DNA of 29,354 nucleotides, from positions 1 through 29,354 of the IMG/VR virus record IMGVR_UViG_3300038701_002726; one strand, given 5' to 3'. How positions within the stretch are numbered: the stretch's first letter is position 1; each line of letters begins with the position of its first letter. This document shows, in pieces, positions 24,325-29,354 of this stretch. This DNA comes from a virus. The notes under the pieces are model-generated. The model ran no database searches and was not told the origin of the DNA. It worked only from the letters and a program-made list of their open reading frames with translations. The position numbers and the translations under genes were made by a program.

Positions 24325-24386
24325 AGTTAGGAGTGCTTACCTCACACTGTCAATAGAAACGTGAGATTTTCTCAATTATATGTGAG
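24325..24386 (-). promoter_or_regulatory. Leftward early promoter with repressor operators
   Basis: On the - strand a perfect -35 TTGACA (24348-24353) is followed after 17 nt by CTAACT (24325-24330) as a -10. CTTACCTCA (24336-24344), one arm of the palindrome at the rightward operator, sits inside the spacer. AAACGTGAG (24357-24365), the complement of CTCACGTTT, lies 3 nt upstream of the -35. A TGAGA-TTT-TCTCA palindrome (24362-24374) and a further GTGAG (24382-24386) follow. A repressor bound here would block the integration operon. Confidence 0.65.
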
Positions 24387-24750
24387 TTTGACTTGGCCCT
24401 CTCTGAGCATAAGCCTCGTGTGCTAAGTCCAGATAGTATTCAGCAGATTGATCAGGTGGGCCGTCGAAAGTGGCGGCCTGCGCTTTTGTCTCGATGCGCA
24501 AGAGCGTGCATCCGAAGTCGTGAAACACTAGGCGCTCGGCGATGCGCCCGATCTCTTTTTGAGCGTTTGGATTGGTCACCAGTTTTGCGGTGGCTGACGT
24601 TTTCCTTTTGATGTGAAACCATATGGCCGTGCATTGCGTTGACAGTGCGGCATCTGGCTTAATCGTTGATCCGCTGGATTTATCGTGAACCCTCAAGCCT
24701 CTGATCCAACCGTTCGAGACCGAGAAAATCTGATTTTCATATAAGATCAA
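24376..24750 (-). CDS. Unknown 124-residue protein co-transcribed with the repressor
   Basis: It starts at TTG 24750, overlapping the repressor TGA (TTGA), with GGAGG about 5 nt upstream inside the repressor 3' end; this is a convincing start despite the rare codon. The product has a beta-rich first half (I-F-S-V-S-N-G-W-I-R-G-L-R-V-H, then C-T-A-I-W-F-H-I-K-R-K) and a helical second half with E-I-G-R-I-A-E-R-L-V-F-H-D-F-G-C-T-L-L and Y-Y-L-D-L-A-H-E-A-Y. No family is recognised. Lying just downstream of the repressor, in the position of rexAB in lambda, it would be made in lysogens, so an immunity, exclusion or defence role is plausible but unproven. Its base composition is less GC-rich than the late genes. 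Confidence 0.6.
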   Translation of the reverse strand: MILYENQIFSVSNGWIRGLRVHDKSSGSTIKPDAALSTQCTAIWFHIKRKTSATAKLVTNPNAQKEIGRIAERLVFHDFGCTLLRIETKAQAATFDGPPDQSAEYYLDLAHEAYAQRGPSQTHI

Positions 24751-25367
24751 TATAGCCTCCAGCTGGCAATCATCTTTCCGCGAATAAGCACGTTTCGGTC
24801 ATCGACCACCAATACGCGCTGTTCTTCTGGATTTGGCGACGCGGCAACCAAAACCGGCGGCTCATATCGGCGCAGCACAGTGGTCGCGCCATCGCTATCG
24901 CGCTCATATATTTGAGCAATTACGACATCTCCAGCCTTGCATCTCTCTGCCTGCAGCGTGTCGATCAACAGGAAATCGCCTTGCATGATACCCATTTGAG
25001 ACAGAACAGATGATTTAGCAGACCAAACATCGATGCCCGGCTTGTTTCCGCCAAGGCTTTCTGCGGTGGACTGCACTACCTTTGAGCGTGACCCCTGCGC
25101 AACCCACGCAATCGCATCGCTTTCAGCGAACCCTGAATTGAACACTTGTGCTGTTTCACCATCCGCCAAACCCAAGTGAACAAGTACATCCGCCACCGGG
25201 TGATCGATGGTCGCGGCAAAAGACTTTGCCTGCTCCAGCGTGGCGGGCTGCTTGCCGTTTATTATACGAGACACCACAGCACGGTCGCGACGGATCGCAT
25301 GAGCAAGGTCGAGTGTCGTTTTGTCAGACTTTCGTAGCGCTGACTTAAGCCATTCTTTATTAACCAT
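24747..25367 (-). CDS. CI-like repressor with LexA fold lacking the Ser/Lys dyad
   Basis: A 206-residue phage repressor. The N-terminal HTH (about 14-62) reads L-D-L-A-H-A-I-R-R-D-R-A-V-V-S-R-I-I-N-G-K, a Cro/CI-type motif. The C-terminal half (about 110-206) matches the S24/LexA fold: M-G-I-M-Q-G-D-F-L-L-I-D (125-136), G-D-V-V-I-A-Q (146-152) and a final R-N-V-L-I-R-G-K-M-I-A. Aligned with UmuD/LexA, the catalytic Ser position is Val121 and the Lys position is Leu165, so self-cleavage looks lost. Its ATG lacks a clear ribosome site and lies next to the palindrome at 25373, implying autoregulation. It faces the Cro-like gene across a 96-nt divergent region. Confidence 0.8.
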   Translation of the reverse strand: MVNKEWLKSALRKSDKTTLDLAHAIRRDRAVVSRIINGKQPATLEQAKSFAATIDHPVADVLVHLGLADGETAQVFNSGFAESDAIAWVAQGSRSKVVQSTAESLGGNKPGIDVWSAKSSVLSQMGIMQGDFLLIDTLQAERCKAGDVVIAQIYERDSDGATTVLRRYEPPVLVAASPNPEEQRVLVVDDRNVLIRGKMIASWRLY

Positions 25368-25372
25368 ATTTA

Positions 25373-25456
25373 TGAGGTAAGACTTGCTTACCTCACGTTT
25401 AAGTGCAATTATCTCACGTTTTGCATTGACAGCCCCCTATGCTGACACACTATACG
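25373..25456 (+). promoter_or_regulatory. Rightward early promoter and repressor operators
   Basis: A perfect palindrome, TGAGGTAAG (25373-25381) and CTTACCTCA (25387-25395) with a 5-bp spacer, lies 6 bp from the repressor start. CTCACGTTT occurs at 25392-25400 and again at 25413-25421. The second copy is 4 nt upstream of a perfect -35 TTGACA (25426-25431), and a TATA-containing -10 (CTATAC/TATACG, 25450-25456) follows. The same CTCACGTTT/TTGACA layout is found at the leftward promoter. Transcription would start close to the ATG at 25464, giving a nearly leaderless mRNA. Confidence 0.7.
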
Positions 25457-25463
25457 TTGTGTT

Positions 25464-25754
25464 ATGAGTAACGTATTCACACCACTGCAAGTCGCTGAAA
25501 GGCTGCTGAATGGCATTGAAAATGTCGGTATTGCTGCAGGTCGCCATGAAAAGGCGGCGTATCAGTGGCGATATGCCAACGCGACACGTCTAGCGGGTGA
25601 TTTTCCATCGGTTGAGGTGATCCGGACGCTTTTTCACGAGGCGCGGCGGCAGGGTTTTCCGCTGGAATTGGCGCATCTGATCTTTGGGGCCACTGAAGAT
25701 GAGGTTGCGGCGATTATCGCAGGGCGCACCACAAACGAGACACAGGCCGCGTGA
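25464..25754 (+). CDS. Cro/YdaS-like regulator
   Basis: A 96-residue protein, first in the rightward early operon and divergent from the repressor. The pattern N-G-I-E-N-V-G-I-A-A-G-R-H-E-K-A-A-Y-Q-W-R (16-36), then F-P-S-V-E-V-I-R-T-L-F-H-E-A-R-R-Q-G-F-P and L-A-H-L-I-F-G-A, resembles YdaS/Cro-type proteins, whose HTH ends in 'vsqWr' and is followed by 'iP...i..i..ar..G....ehLi.G'. It would counter the repressor at the shared operators. There is no Shine-Dalgarno sequence before ATG 25464, and the predicted transcript starts within a few bases of it, so translation may be leaderless. Confidence 0.65.
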   Translation: MSNVFTPLQVAERLLNGIENVGIAAGRHEKAAYQWRYANATRLAGDFPSVEVIRTLFHEARRQGFPLELAHLIFGATEDEVAAIIAGRTTNETQAA

Positions 25755-25772
25755 GCTGCGCGGTCCCGATAT

Positions 25773-25869
25773 CCCTGCAGATGTGCAGGGTGAAGCCGGC
25801 CCGGTTCTTCTCAATTGGCCGGGTGCTGGGAAACTGGGGCGTGTGCTGCTCGCCGCGCCCCGTTTTTTT
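25773..25869 (+). terminator. Stem-loop leader with terminator after the Cro-like gene
   Basis: The 136-nt gap after the Cro-like gene holds three hairpins in a row: CCCTGCA/TGCAGGG (25773-25790, 4-nt loop), CCGGCC/GGCCGG (25796-25822) and GGGGCG/CGCCCC (25836-25861). The last is followed by G and seven T (25863-25869), a rho-independent terminator form. The arrangement resembles the tR1 position after lambda cro, where early transcription stops unless antiterminated. No nut-like sequence or antiterminator gene was identified. Confidence 0.55.
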
Positions 25870-25890
25870 CTGCTTTTTGGGCGGTGCGTC

Positions 25891-26154
25891 ATGTCGTTGA
25901 TCGGGTTCAAGTTTGCCGCGATCGCGGTCGCGTACCGGGCGCAGTGTGGTGATGTCGATCCGCTGGATGTGGATCACCTGCTGGTGGAAGCGGACACGCG
26001 GCTGCATCGGGATCACCGCATTTTTCGCGCGGTGTCGCGATTTGCCACGCAGTACCAGCTTGCGGAGCATGATCGCCGCGCCCTGCGCCAGCTGGGGTGT
26101 GAGTTGGCGGCGCAGGTTGAGGGCTGGCCGATTTCTGAACCCGCCGACGCCTAG
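25891..26154 (+). CDS. Unknown 87-residue early protein
   Basis: It begins at ATG 25891 just after the terminator-like T-run; longer in-frame readings back to 25684 would pass through the Cro-like gene and the hairpins. The ribosome site is weak (GGGCGG). The product is helical (K-F-A-A-I-A-V-A-Y-R-A, H-R-I-F-R-A-V-S-R-F-A-T-Q-Y, H-D-R-R-A-L-R-Q-L-G-C-E-L-A-A-Q) and has no recognised domain. It precedes the acyl carrier protein gene by 25 nt. Confidence 0.5.
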   Translation: MSLIGFKFAAIAVAYRAQCGDVDPLDVDHLLVEADTRLHRDHRIFRAVSRFATQYQLAEHDRRALRQLGCELAAQVEGWPISEPADA

Positions 26155-26179
26155 CGCGGCCCCCGGACAGGAGAAGAAC

Positions 26180-26437
26180 ATGACGTACCAAGGTATCATG
26201 AACAAGGTGACGACGATTGTGTCCGACCAGGTGGGGCGCGATGCGTGCTTTTGCGGGGCGGATCAGCGGTTGGTGGATGATCTGGGGGCGGACAGCCTCG
26301 ATGTTGTGTCGATCACGCTGGATGTTGAGACCGAATTGGCGATCGAGCTGCCGGAACGGGTGGTCGAGGATGTTGAAACGGTGGGCGATCTGGTGGCCGC
26401 GGCGGCGGTGCAGTTGCAGGTCGAGGTGCCGTCATGA
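26180..26437 (+). CDS. Phage-encoded acyl carrier protein
   Basis: An 85-residue protein from ATG 26180 behind AGGAG. It has the whole ACP pattern: helix 1 (N-K-V-T-T-I-V-S-D-Q-V-G), then L-V-D-D-L-G-A-D-S39-L-D-V-V-S-I with the phosphopantetheine-accepting Ser39, helix 2 continuing through V-E-T-E-L-A-I-E-L-P-E, and V-E-T-V-G-D-L-V-A-A closing helix 4. Two extra cysteines (C23, C25) are unusual. Carrier proteins hold acyl chains for fatty acid, lipid A or other acylation reactions and also bind other proteins. No acyltransferase or PPTase gene is visible here, so it would rely on host enzymes. It overlaps the next gene by 4 nt (ATGA). Confidence 0.85.
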   Translation: MTYQGIMNKVTTIVSDQVGRDACFCGADQRLVDDLGADSLDVVSITLDVETELAIELPERVVEDVETVGDLVAAAAVQLQVEVPS

Positions 26438-26775
26438 CCGCCGCGCATCTGATGAACGCGGCGGATCACACGGTGGTGCATGCCATCGGCGCGCTGATTA
26501 CCGGGCTGCATGAGGGACCCGAAGATGTGCGGATGTTTGTCGATATCGTGCGGCAGGCCCTGCCCCATACCGGCGATCAGAACCCCAACATGGCGCAGAT
26601 GCTGTGCGTGGCGATGCATCTGATCGAGTTGCCCGCCAGTTCCTATTTCGGGGGTAGTGAGTGGTGCGGATGGCGCTATCGCGCGGCGTGCGCGCTCAAG
26701 GCGCATCATCGGTATGCGACGGGTCAGGCGCAGGATCGGATGAACCGGCAAATTCTGGAAAGGAGGTGCGCGTGA
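26434..26775 (+). CDS. Unknown 113-residue protein translationally coupled to the ACP
   Basis: A small helical protein that starts in an ATGA overlap with the ACP gene. It contains A-D-H-T-V-V-H-A-I-G-A-L-I-T-G-L-H-E-G-P-E (about 10-30) and a Cys/Trp-containing stretch W-C-G-W-R-Y-R-A-A-C-A (about 81-91). No family is recognised. The tight coupling to the ACP suggests joint expression and possibly a shared task, but no enzymatic motif is visible. Its stop overlaps the next start (TGATG). Confidence 0.55.
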   Translation: MTAAHLMNAADHTVVHAIGALITGLHEGPEDVRMFVDIVRQALPHTGDQNPNMAQMLCVAMHLIELPASSYFGGSEWCGWRYRAACALKAHHRYATGQAQDRMNRQILERRCA

Positions 26776-27782
26776 TGGATTGCAGCATCGGGAAAGAGAT
26801 TGAGCGCCTCAACGGCGTTGTCGCGGATGTCACCAAGGATCGTCGCGTCCTGGAGAAAGTCAGCAGTTTTGCGGAGGATCTGGCGCGCCACGGGGCGTTG
26901 GTGTCGACGGAATTGTCGGATTGCAAAACGCAAGTTGTTTTGGAGATTGGCCTGCCGGGTCGCGTCGTGGCTGCGCAGGTCGATCCCGTACCCCAGCCTG
27001 AGATGAATGAACCCGCGCCAGAGGCGATTGAGAGCGCGGTCAAAGAGGCTGGTGCGGTGGCGGCGGCGCAGGGGTTTGACGGGTCCCCTGCGCCCGCCGC
27101 AAGGGACGGTGTGCGCGATGATGCGCCGGCTGCGGTTGCGCCGGCTGAAAAAGAGCAGGCCGGGTTCCAGCGGCCCAAAAAGCTGCGCAGTGGCACGTAC
27201 AGCCCGCAGGAGCAGATGGAATTTGACCGTCTTGCCGCGCAGGGTGCTGCCAGTGGTGAGATTGCCCGCCGGTTGAACCGCGCGGCCAATCCGGTGTCGG
27301 TCAAGCTGGCGAAGTGGCGCAAGGCGCAGCGTGCCGAGGATGCGGATGCGCCCGCGCCTGAGGTGCCGGATGAAGACCCCGATGAAGCGGAGATGCCTGC
27401 GGCGCTGGAAGTTGCGGCCCGGCAGGAGATTGCTGTGACCCGCCCGGTTTCGCCTGTTGCCCTTCCTGCTGCTGTGCCGCGTGGGTCCGGTGCGAGTTGG
27501 TACAGCGGGATGACCGGCGCGCGGTATCTGATTGCGATGTATCTGAATGATCTGCGCCCTGATCCGGTGTTTGATTGCCAGGCTGATCTGGCGCTGGTCG
27601 AGGCGCTGGCGCGTGGTGAAAAGGCCGGGCATGTCGCGGCGCTGTTTGAGGTGCCCAAGGATGATCTGCTGGCGCGGTGGCGTCTGCTGAACACTGATGC
27701 GGGATCCATCGAGCATCAAAAGAATTTGCTGGACGTCCTGCGTGTCAGGGCGGCGGCAGGTATCCCTCAGGCCGCTGAGTAG
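26775..27782 (+). CDS. Early protein with a central GcrA/SANT-like HTH
   Basis: A 335-residue protein starting at ATG 26775 behind AGGAGG (26761-26766), sharing one base with the previous stop. Residues 1-70 are helix plus strand; 71-135 are Ala/Pro/Glu-rich linker. Residues ~142-183 (Y-S-P-Q-E-Q-M-E-F-D-R-L, G-E-I-A-R-R-L-N-R-A-A-N-P-V-S-V-K-L-A-K-W) form a Myb/GcrA-type HTH of the kind that begins 'W..e....l..l...G.s..eIA..L....naV..k'. A second disordered linker leads to a helical C-terminal domain (~255-335, with Y-S-G-M-T-G-A-R-Y-L-I-A-M-Y-L). It is probably a DNA-binding early regulator or recombination/replication accessory protein. Confidence 0.55.
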   Translation: MDCSIGKEIERLNGVVADVTKDRRVLEKVSSFAEDLARHGALVSTELSDCKTQVVLEIGLPGRVVAAQVDPVPQPEMNEPAPEAIESAVKEAGAVAAAQGFDGSPAPAARDGVRDDAPAAVAPAEKEQAGFQRPKKLRSGTYSPQEQMEFDRLAAQGAASGEIARRLNRAANPVSVKLAKWRKAQRAEDADAPAPEVPDEDPDEAEMPAALEVAARQEIAVTRPVSPVALPAAVPRGSGASWYSGMTGARYLIAMYLNDLRPDPVFDCQADLALVEALARGEKAGHVAALFEVPKDDLLARWRLLNTDAGSIEHQKNLLDVLRVRAAAGIPQAAE

Positions 27783-27812
27783 AGCGGCGTTTGCATGGAA
27801 AAGGAGAAAATC

Positions 27813-28076
27813 ATGCATGTGAAGATTAATACGGCGGCGCTGGTTGAGGAAGAAGTGCCGATCAACAACAGCGCTGCAGCGTTGGTGCGTATGGGGTTCA
27901 ACCCGTCGACGTTGCCAAAGGTTGACAGAGTCAAAGCGTTGGCAGCGGCGTTTATCAGCGAATGCGAGGCCATCAAAGCAGAGGATGGCCCAGGCGCGCG
28001 CGAGGCTGCGATTGCGATCACTGACATGCAAAAGACCAGCATGATGGCGGTCGCGGCGGCTACTGCCGACCTCTGA
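27813..28076 (+). CDS. Acb2/Tad1-hairpin-like protein, candidate anti-CBASS sponge
   Basis: An 87-residue protein starting at ATG 27813 behind AAGGAG; the ATG at 27795 would lack a site. The C-terminal half (about 37-85) reads V-D-R-V-K-A-L-A-A-A-F-I-S-E-C-E, a short loop G-P-G, then A-R-E-A-A-I-A-I-T-D-M-Q-K-T-S-M-M-A-V-A-A-A-T. Two helices joined by a loop, with the second carrying 'R..a.A.Td.Q...M.aV.AA', match the Acb2/Tad1 hairpin pattern ('Rw..iA.tdlQ.gfMalvRAva'). Acb2 proteins sequester cyclic di- and trinucleotides and disarm CBASS. Place and size fit; the ligand is unknown. A small unrelated helical hairpin protein is the alternative. Confidence 0.55.
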   Translation: MHVKINTAALVEEEVPINNSAAALVRMGFNPSTLPKVDRVKALAAAFISECEAIKAEDGPGAREAAIAITDMQKTSMMAVAAATADL

Positions 28077-28080
28077 AAGG

Positions 28081-28271
28081 ATAACCAGAGAGGGGCGACT
28101 GGTCCGGGCCGCAAGCCCGTCAGCACCCATAGACCGCCGGTTTTAAATTCTGCCCTGTCAGAGGGTTTGACCAGGATACCGGCGCAGGGAACGTCCAGAG
28201 CGTAGGGCCATAGCCTAGCCCCGTAGAGCAGACCTGAGCATGTCGAAAAAAGGCTCACTAATTTTGGGGAC
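28081..28271 (+). ncRNA. Possibly structured non-coding RNA segment, function unknown
   Basis: The 195-nt gap has no credible ORF but contains a stem CGGGC/GCCCG with loop CGCAA (28105-28119) bracketed by GGTC and GACC, a CCCT/AGGG hairpin near 28153-28165, and a T-rich GGTTTTAAATT after the first group. These could be a small RNA, an attenuator or a leader element for the next genes. I recognise no known RNA family and base pairing was judged by eye only. Confidence 0.3.
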
Positions 28272-28484
28272 ATGATGATGATTGATTACGCGACGACAAA
28301 AGTTGGTGACAAGCTGCGGATCACTGGAATGGGTGCGCGTGGGTTCGCCAAGCTGGGCGACATAGTAACCGTTACAGAAACCAACGGCGAAAACAAACTG
28401 CACGTTCGGCACAATGAAACCGGCGAGGAAGTTTTCTTTGCTTTGACGTGCGGTGCGCAGCGTCTCGAACACGTCAGCGAATAG
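28272..28484 (+). CDS. Small SH3-like beta protein (70 aa)
   Basis: Starts at one of three tandem ATGs (28272, 28275, 28278) behind GGGGA (28266-28270); 28278 has the better spacing. The product is a compact all-beta protein with V-G-D-K-L-R-I-T-G, L-G-D-I-V-T-V-T-E, N-K-L-H-V-R-H and E-E-V-F-F-A-L, the layout of small SH3-like barrels common in phage early regions. It is cytosolic with no signal peptide. The role is unknown; nucleic-acid or protein contact is plausible. Confidence 0.55.
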   Translation: MMMIDYATTKVGDKLRITGMGARGFAKLGDIVTVTETNGENKLHVRHNETGEEVFFALTCGAQRLEHVSE

Positions 28485-28494
28485 GGGGAACCAC

Positions 28495-28707
28495 ATGCAG
28501 TTGTTTCTGATTTCATTGCTGGCGGGGCATGTTGTGGCCGCGACGGCGTTGCCTGCCTCTGAGGGGTTTGAGGACTGCATGGTTGAGCGGGCCGCGTTGC
28601 AGCATTGGTATGAGCAGGGGCTGGATGCGGGGTTTACGCAGGCCCCGATGCAGTTTGTTTGTCAGTTCCTGCCGGTCGAGGTTGCGCGGCCTGATCAAGA
28701 GCTATGA
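28495..28707 (+). CDS. Small exported protein with two cysteines (70 aa)
   Basis: Starts at ATG 28495 behind GGGGGA. The N-terminus M-Q-L-F-L-I-S-L-L-A-G-H-V-V-A-A-T-A (1-18) is a signal-peptide-like hydrophobic stretch with a possible cleavage after A-T-A or A-L-P-A. The mature part has Cys in F-E-D-C-M and F-V-C-Q-F, which could pair in the periplasm. Such a gene in the early replication operon is unexpected; superinfection exclusion or host envelope change are possible roles. Its stop overlaps the primase start (ATGA). Confidence 0.5.
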   Translation: MQLFLISLLAGHVVAATALPASEGFEDCMVERAALQHWYEQGLDAGFTQAPMQFVCQFLPVEVARPDQEL

Positions 28708-29354
28708 GTTTCGACGGCCACAGCATTGAGGAAATCAAGTTCCGGTTGCTCGATCGGGTCAATGATGTGGCCTATCATTATGCGCCGCCGTGCAGTGCGT
28801 CCTATGAGGACAAGGGGATTTATTTCACCCTGTGCCCGTGGCGTGCGGACAAGAGCGTGGGTAGTTTTTACATCTATTTGCGCGGTGACAAGCGCGGGCG
28901 CTGGCGGGATCACGCGACGGGTGAATATGGCGATGTTCTGGATCTGATCCAGTCATCAATCTTTGGCACCCCGGCGGATGCGATCCGCGAGGCGCGCAGT
29001 TATCTGGGCCTGTCGTCGGACAACCCGGAAACCCGGCGCCAGCGTGAGGAAGCGCTGGCCAAGTCGAAAAAACTGCAGGCTGAGGCGGCGGCGCGGGACA
29101 AGGCGGCGCGGCAAAAGCGGGCGTCGAATGCGCGGCGGTTGTTCCAGTCGGCCATGCCGATCGAGGGGACGCCCGCCGAAAATTACCTGTTTCACACGCG
29201 CGGGATTGATTTTGATCGTTTGGGGCGGATGCCCGGTGCGCTGCTTTATCATCCGGATTGCTTTTACAAGCACACGGATGCGGTGACGCGCGAGGTGACT
29301 GAGGGGCGGTATCCGGCCATTCTGGCGCGGATCATTGATCGCAATGGCAAGGTC
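28704..29354 (+). CDS. DNA primase/helicase, N-terminal part (3' truncated by window edge)
   Basis: The frame is open from ATG 28704 to the end of the window (217 residues), so the gene continues outside. The N-terminus has a primase-type zinc-binding region with Cys in P-P-C-S-A-S and L-C-P-W-R (about residues 30-50). D-H-A-T-G-E-Y-G-D-V-L-D-L-I-Q follows (about 76-90), matching the 'D..tGe.GDildLi' element of phage Toprim primases. A charged helical linker (115-145) leads to A-E-N-Y-L-F-H-T-R-G-I, the usual start of the pre-Toprim domain ('a..YL..RGi'). The Toprim core itself is not yet reached. It would prime phage DNA replication, perhaps fused to a helicase further on. Confidence 0.75.
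   Translation, partial: MSFDGHSIEEIKFRLLDRVNDVAYHYAPPCSASYEDKGIYFTLCPWRADKSVGSFYIYLRGDKRGRWRDHATGEYGDVLDLIQSSIFGTPADAIREARSYLGLSSDNPETRRQREEALAKSKKLQAEAAARDKAARQKRASNARRLFQSAMPIEGTPAENYLFHTRGIDFDRLGRMPGALLYHPDCFYKHTDAVTREVTEGRYPAILARIIDRNGKV

Noticed and set aside
24747-25367. Active S24 peptidase call for the repressor
   Set aside because: The fold is visible, but the Ser and Lys positions seem to be Val and Leu, so I call a LexA-fold repressor without protease activity.
26724-28130. 468-residue minus-strand ORF
   Set aside because: It opposes four tightly coupled early genes with good ribosome sites and has shadow-type composition.
28081-28271. C4-type antisense RNA or other known RNA family
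   Set aside because: A resemblance was considered, but I could not match a known consensus by eye; it is left as unclassified.
1-29354. CRISPR array, insertion sequence or single-subunit RNA polymerase gene
   Set aside because: No regularly spaced repeats, no transposase and no T7-type polymerase motif were seen in either strand.

Overview
This window is most likely part of the genome of a temperate, short-tailed (podovirus-like) phage of an alphaproteobacterium, probably of the Roseobacter/Rhodobacterales group. It is either free or circularised phage DNA, or a tandem prophage junction. The DNA is GC-rich. Virion genes follow the T7-like order of capsid, two tail tubular proteins, internal virion proteins and tail fibre. 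The lysis genes look like the GH19 endolysin plus GTA-type holin pairing of alphaproteobacterial phages. A tRNA-Asn 3' fragment and a tyrosine integrase show that it can integrate. No host housekeeping gene, rRNA, complete tRNA, CRISPR array or insertion sequence was found.

Layout. (1) 1-13340, + strand: virion genes packed head to tail with mostly 1-8 nt overlaps. They are the capsid C-terminus, a small head-associated protein, tail tubular A and B, three internal virion/ejection proteins (one with a muramidase domain), a small DUF2829/Tad2-like protein lodged inside this operon, a large ejection protein, a tail fibre/collar protein and its probable assembly partner. (2) 13337-15053, + strand: lysis module of a membrane-anchored protein, a GH19-type endolysin and a two-to-three-TM holin, closed by a 14-bp-stem terminator. 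(3) 15054-15484: non-coding, with the 3' two-thirds of a tRNA-Asn gene (attP core), CCGTCCGA repeats and a possible promoter. (4) 15485-21288, + strand: a spike-base-like protein and an 1841-residue spike with a beta-helix, a TIM-barrel glycosidase-like part, a propeller-like part and a LamG-like end. (5) 21275-24293, - strand: a tiny membrane protein, then (reading leftward from the promoter at about 24350) an XRE regulator, an unknown protein, an AlpA-like protein, a DUF2786-like protein and the integrase. (6) 24294-25463: the switch. A LexA-fold repressor without the catalytic dyad and an unknown companion gene lie between two matching operator/promoter regions. (7) 25464-29354, + strand: Cro/YdaS-like protein, a leader with stem-loops and a terminator, an unknown protein, an acyl carrier protein, two unknowns, an Acb2/Tad1-like candidate cyclic-nucleotide sponge, a possibly structured non-coding stretch, two small proteins and the start of a primase/helicase.

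How it fits together (inference). The repressor would bind CTCACGTTT and CTTACCTCA boxes at both outward promoters, silencing the leftward integration operon and the rightward replication operon, while its own transcript also makes the unknown 124-residue protein. After induction the rightward operon makes the ACP, the sponge candidate and the primase. Late genes then build the particle, which may carry the Tad2-like protein. Two different candidate sponges against nucleotide-signalling defences (CBASS, Thoeris) and a phage-borne ACP are the most notable contents. All family assignments are by eye from sequence patterns; no database was searched.
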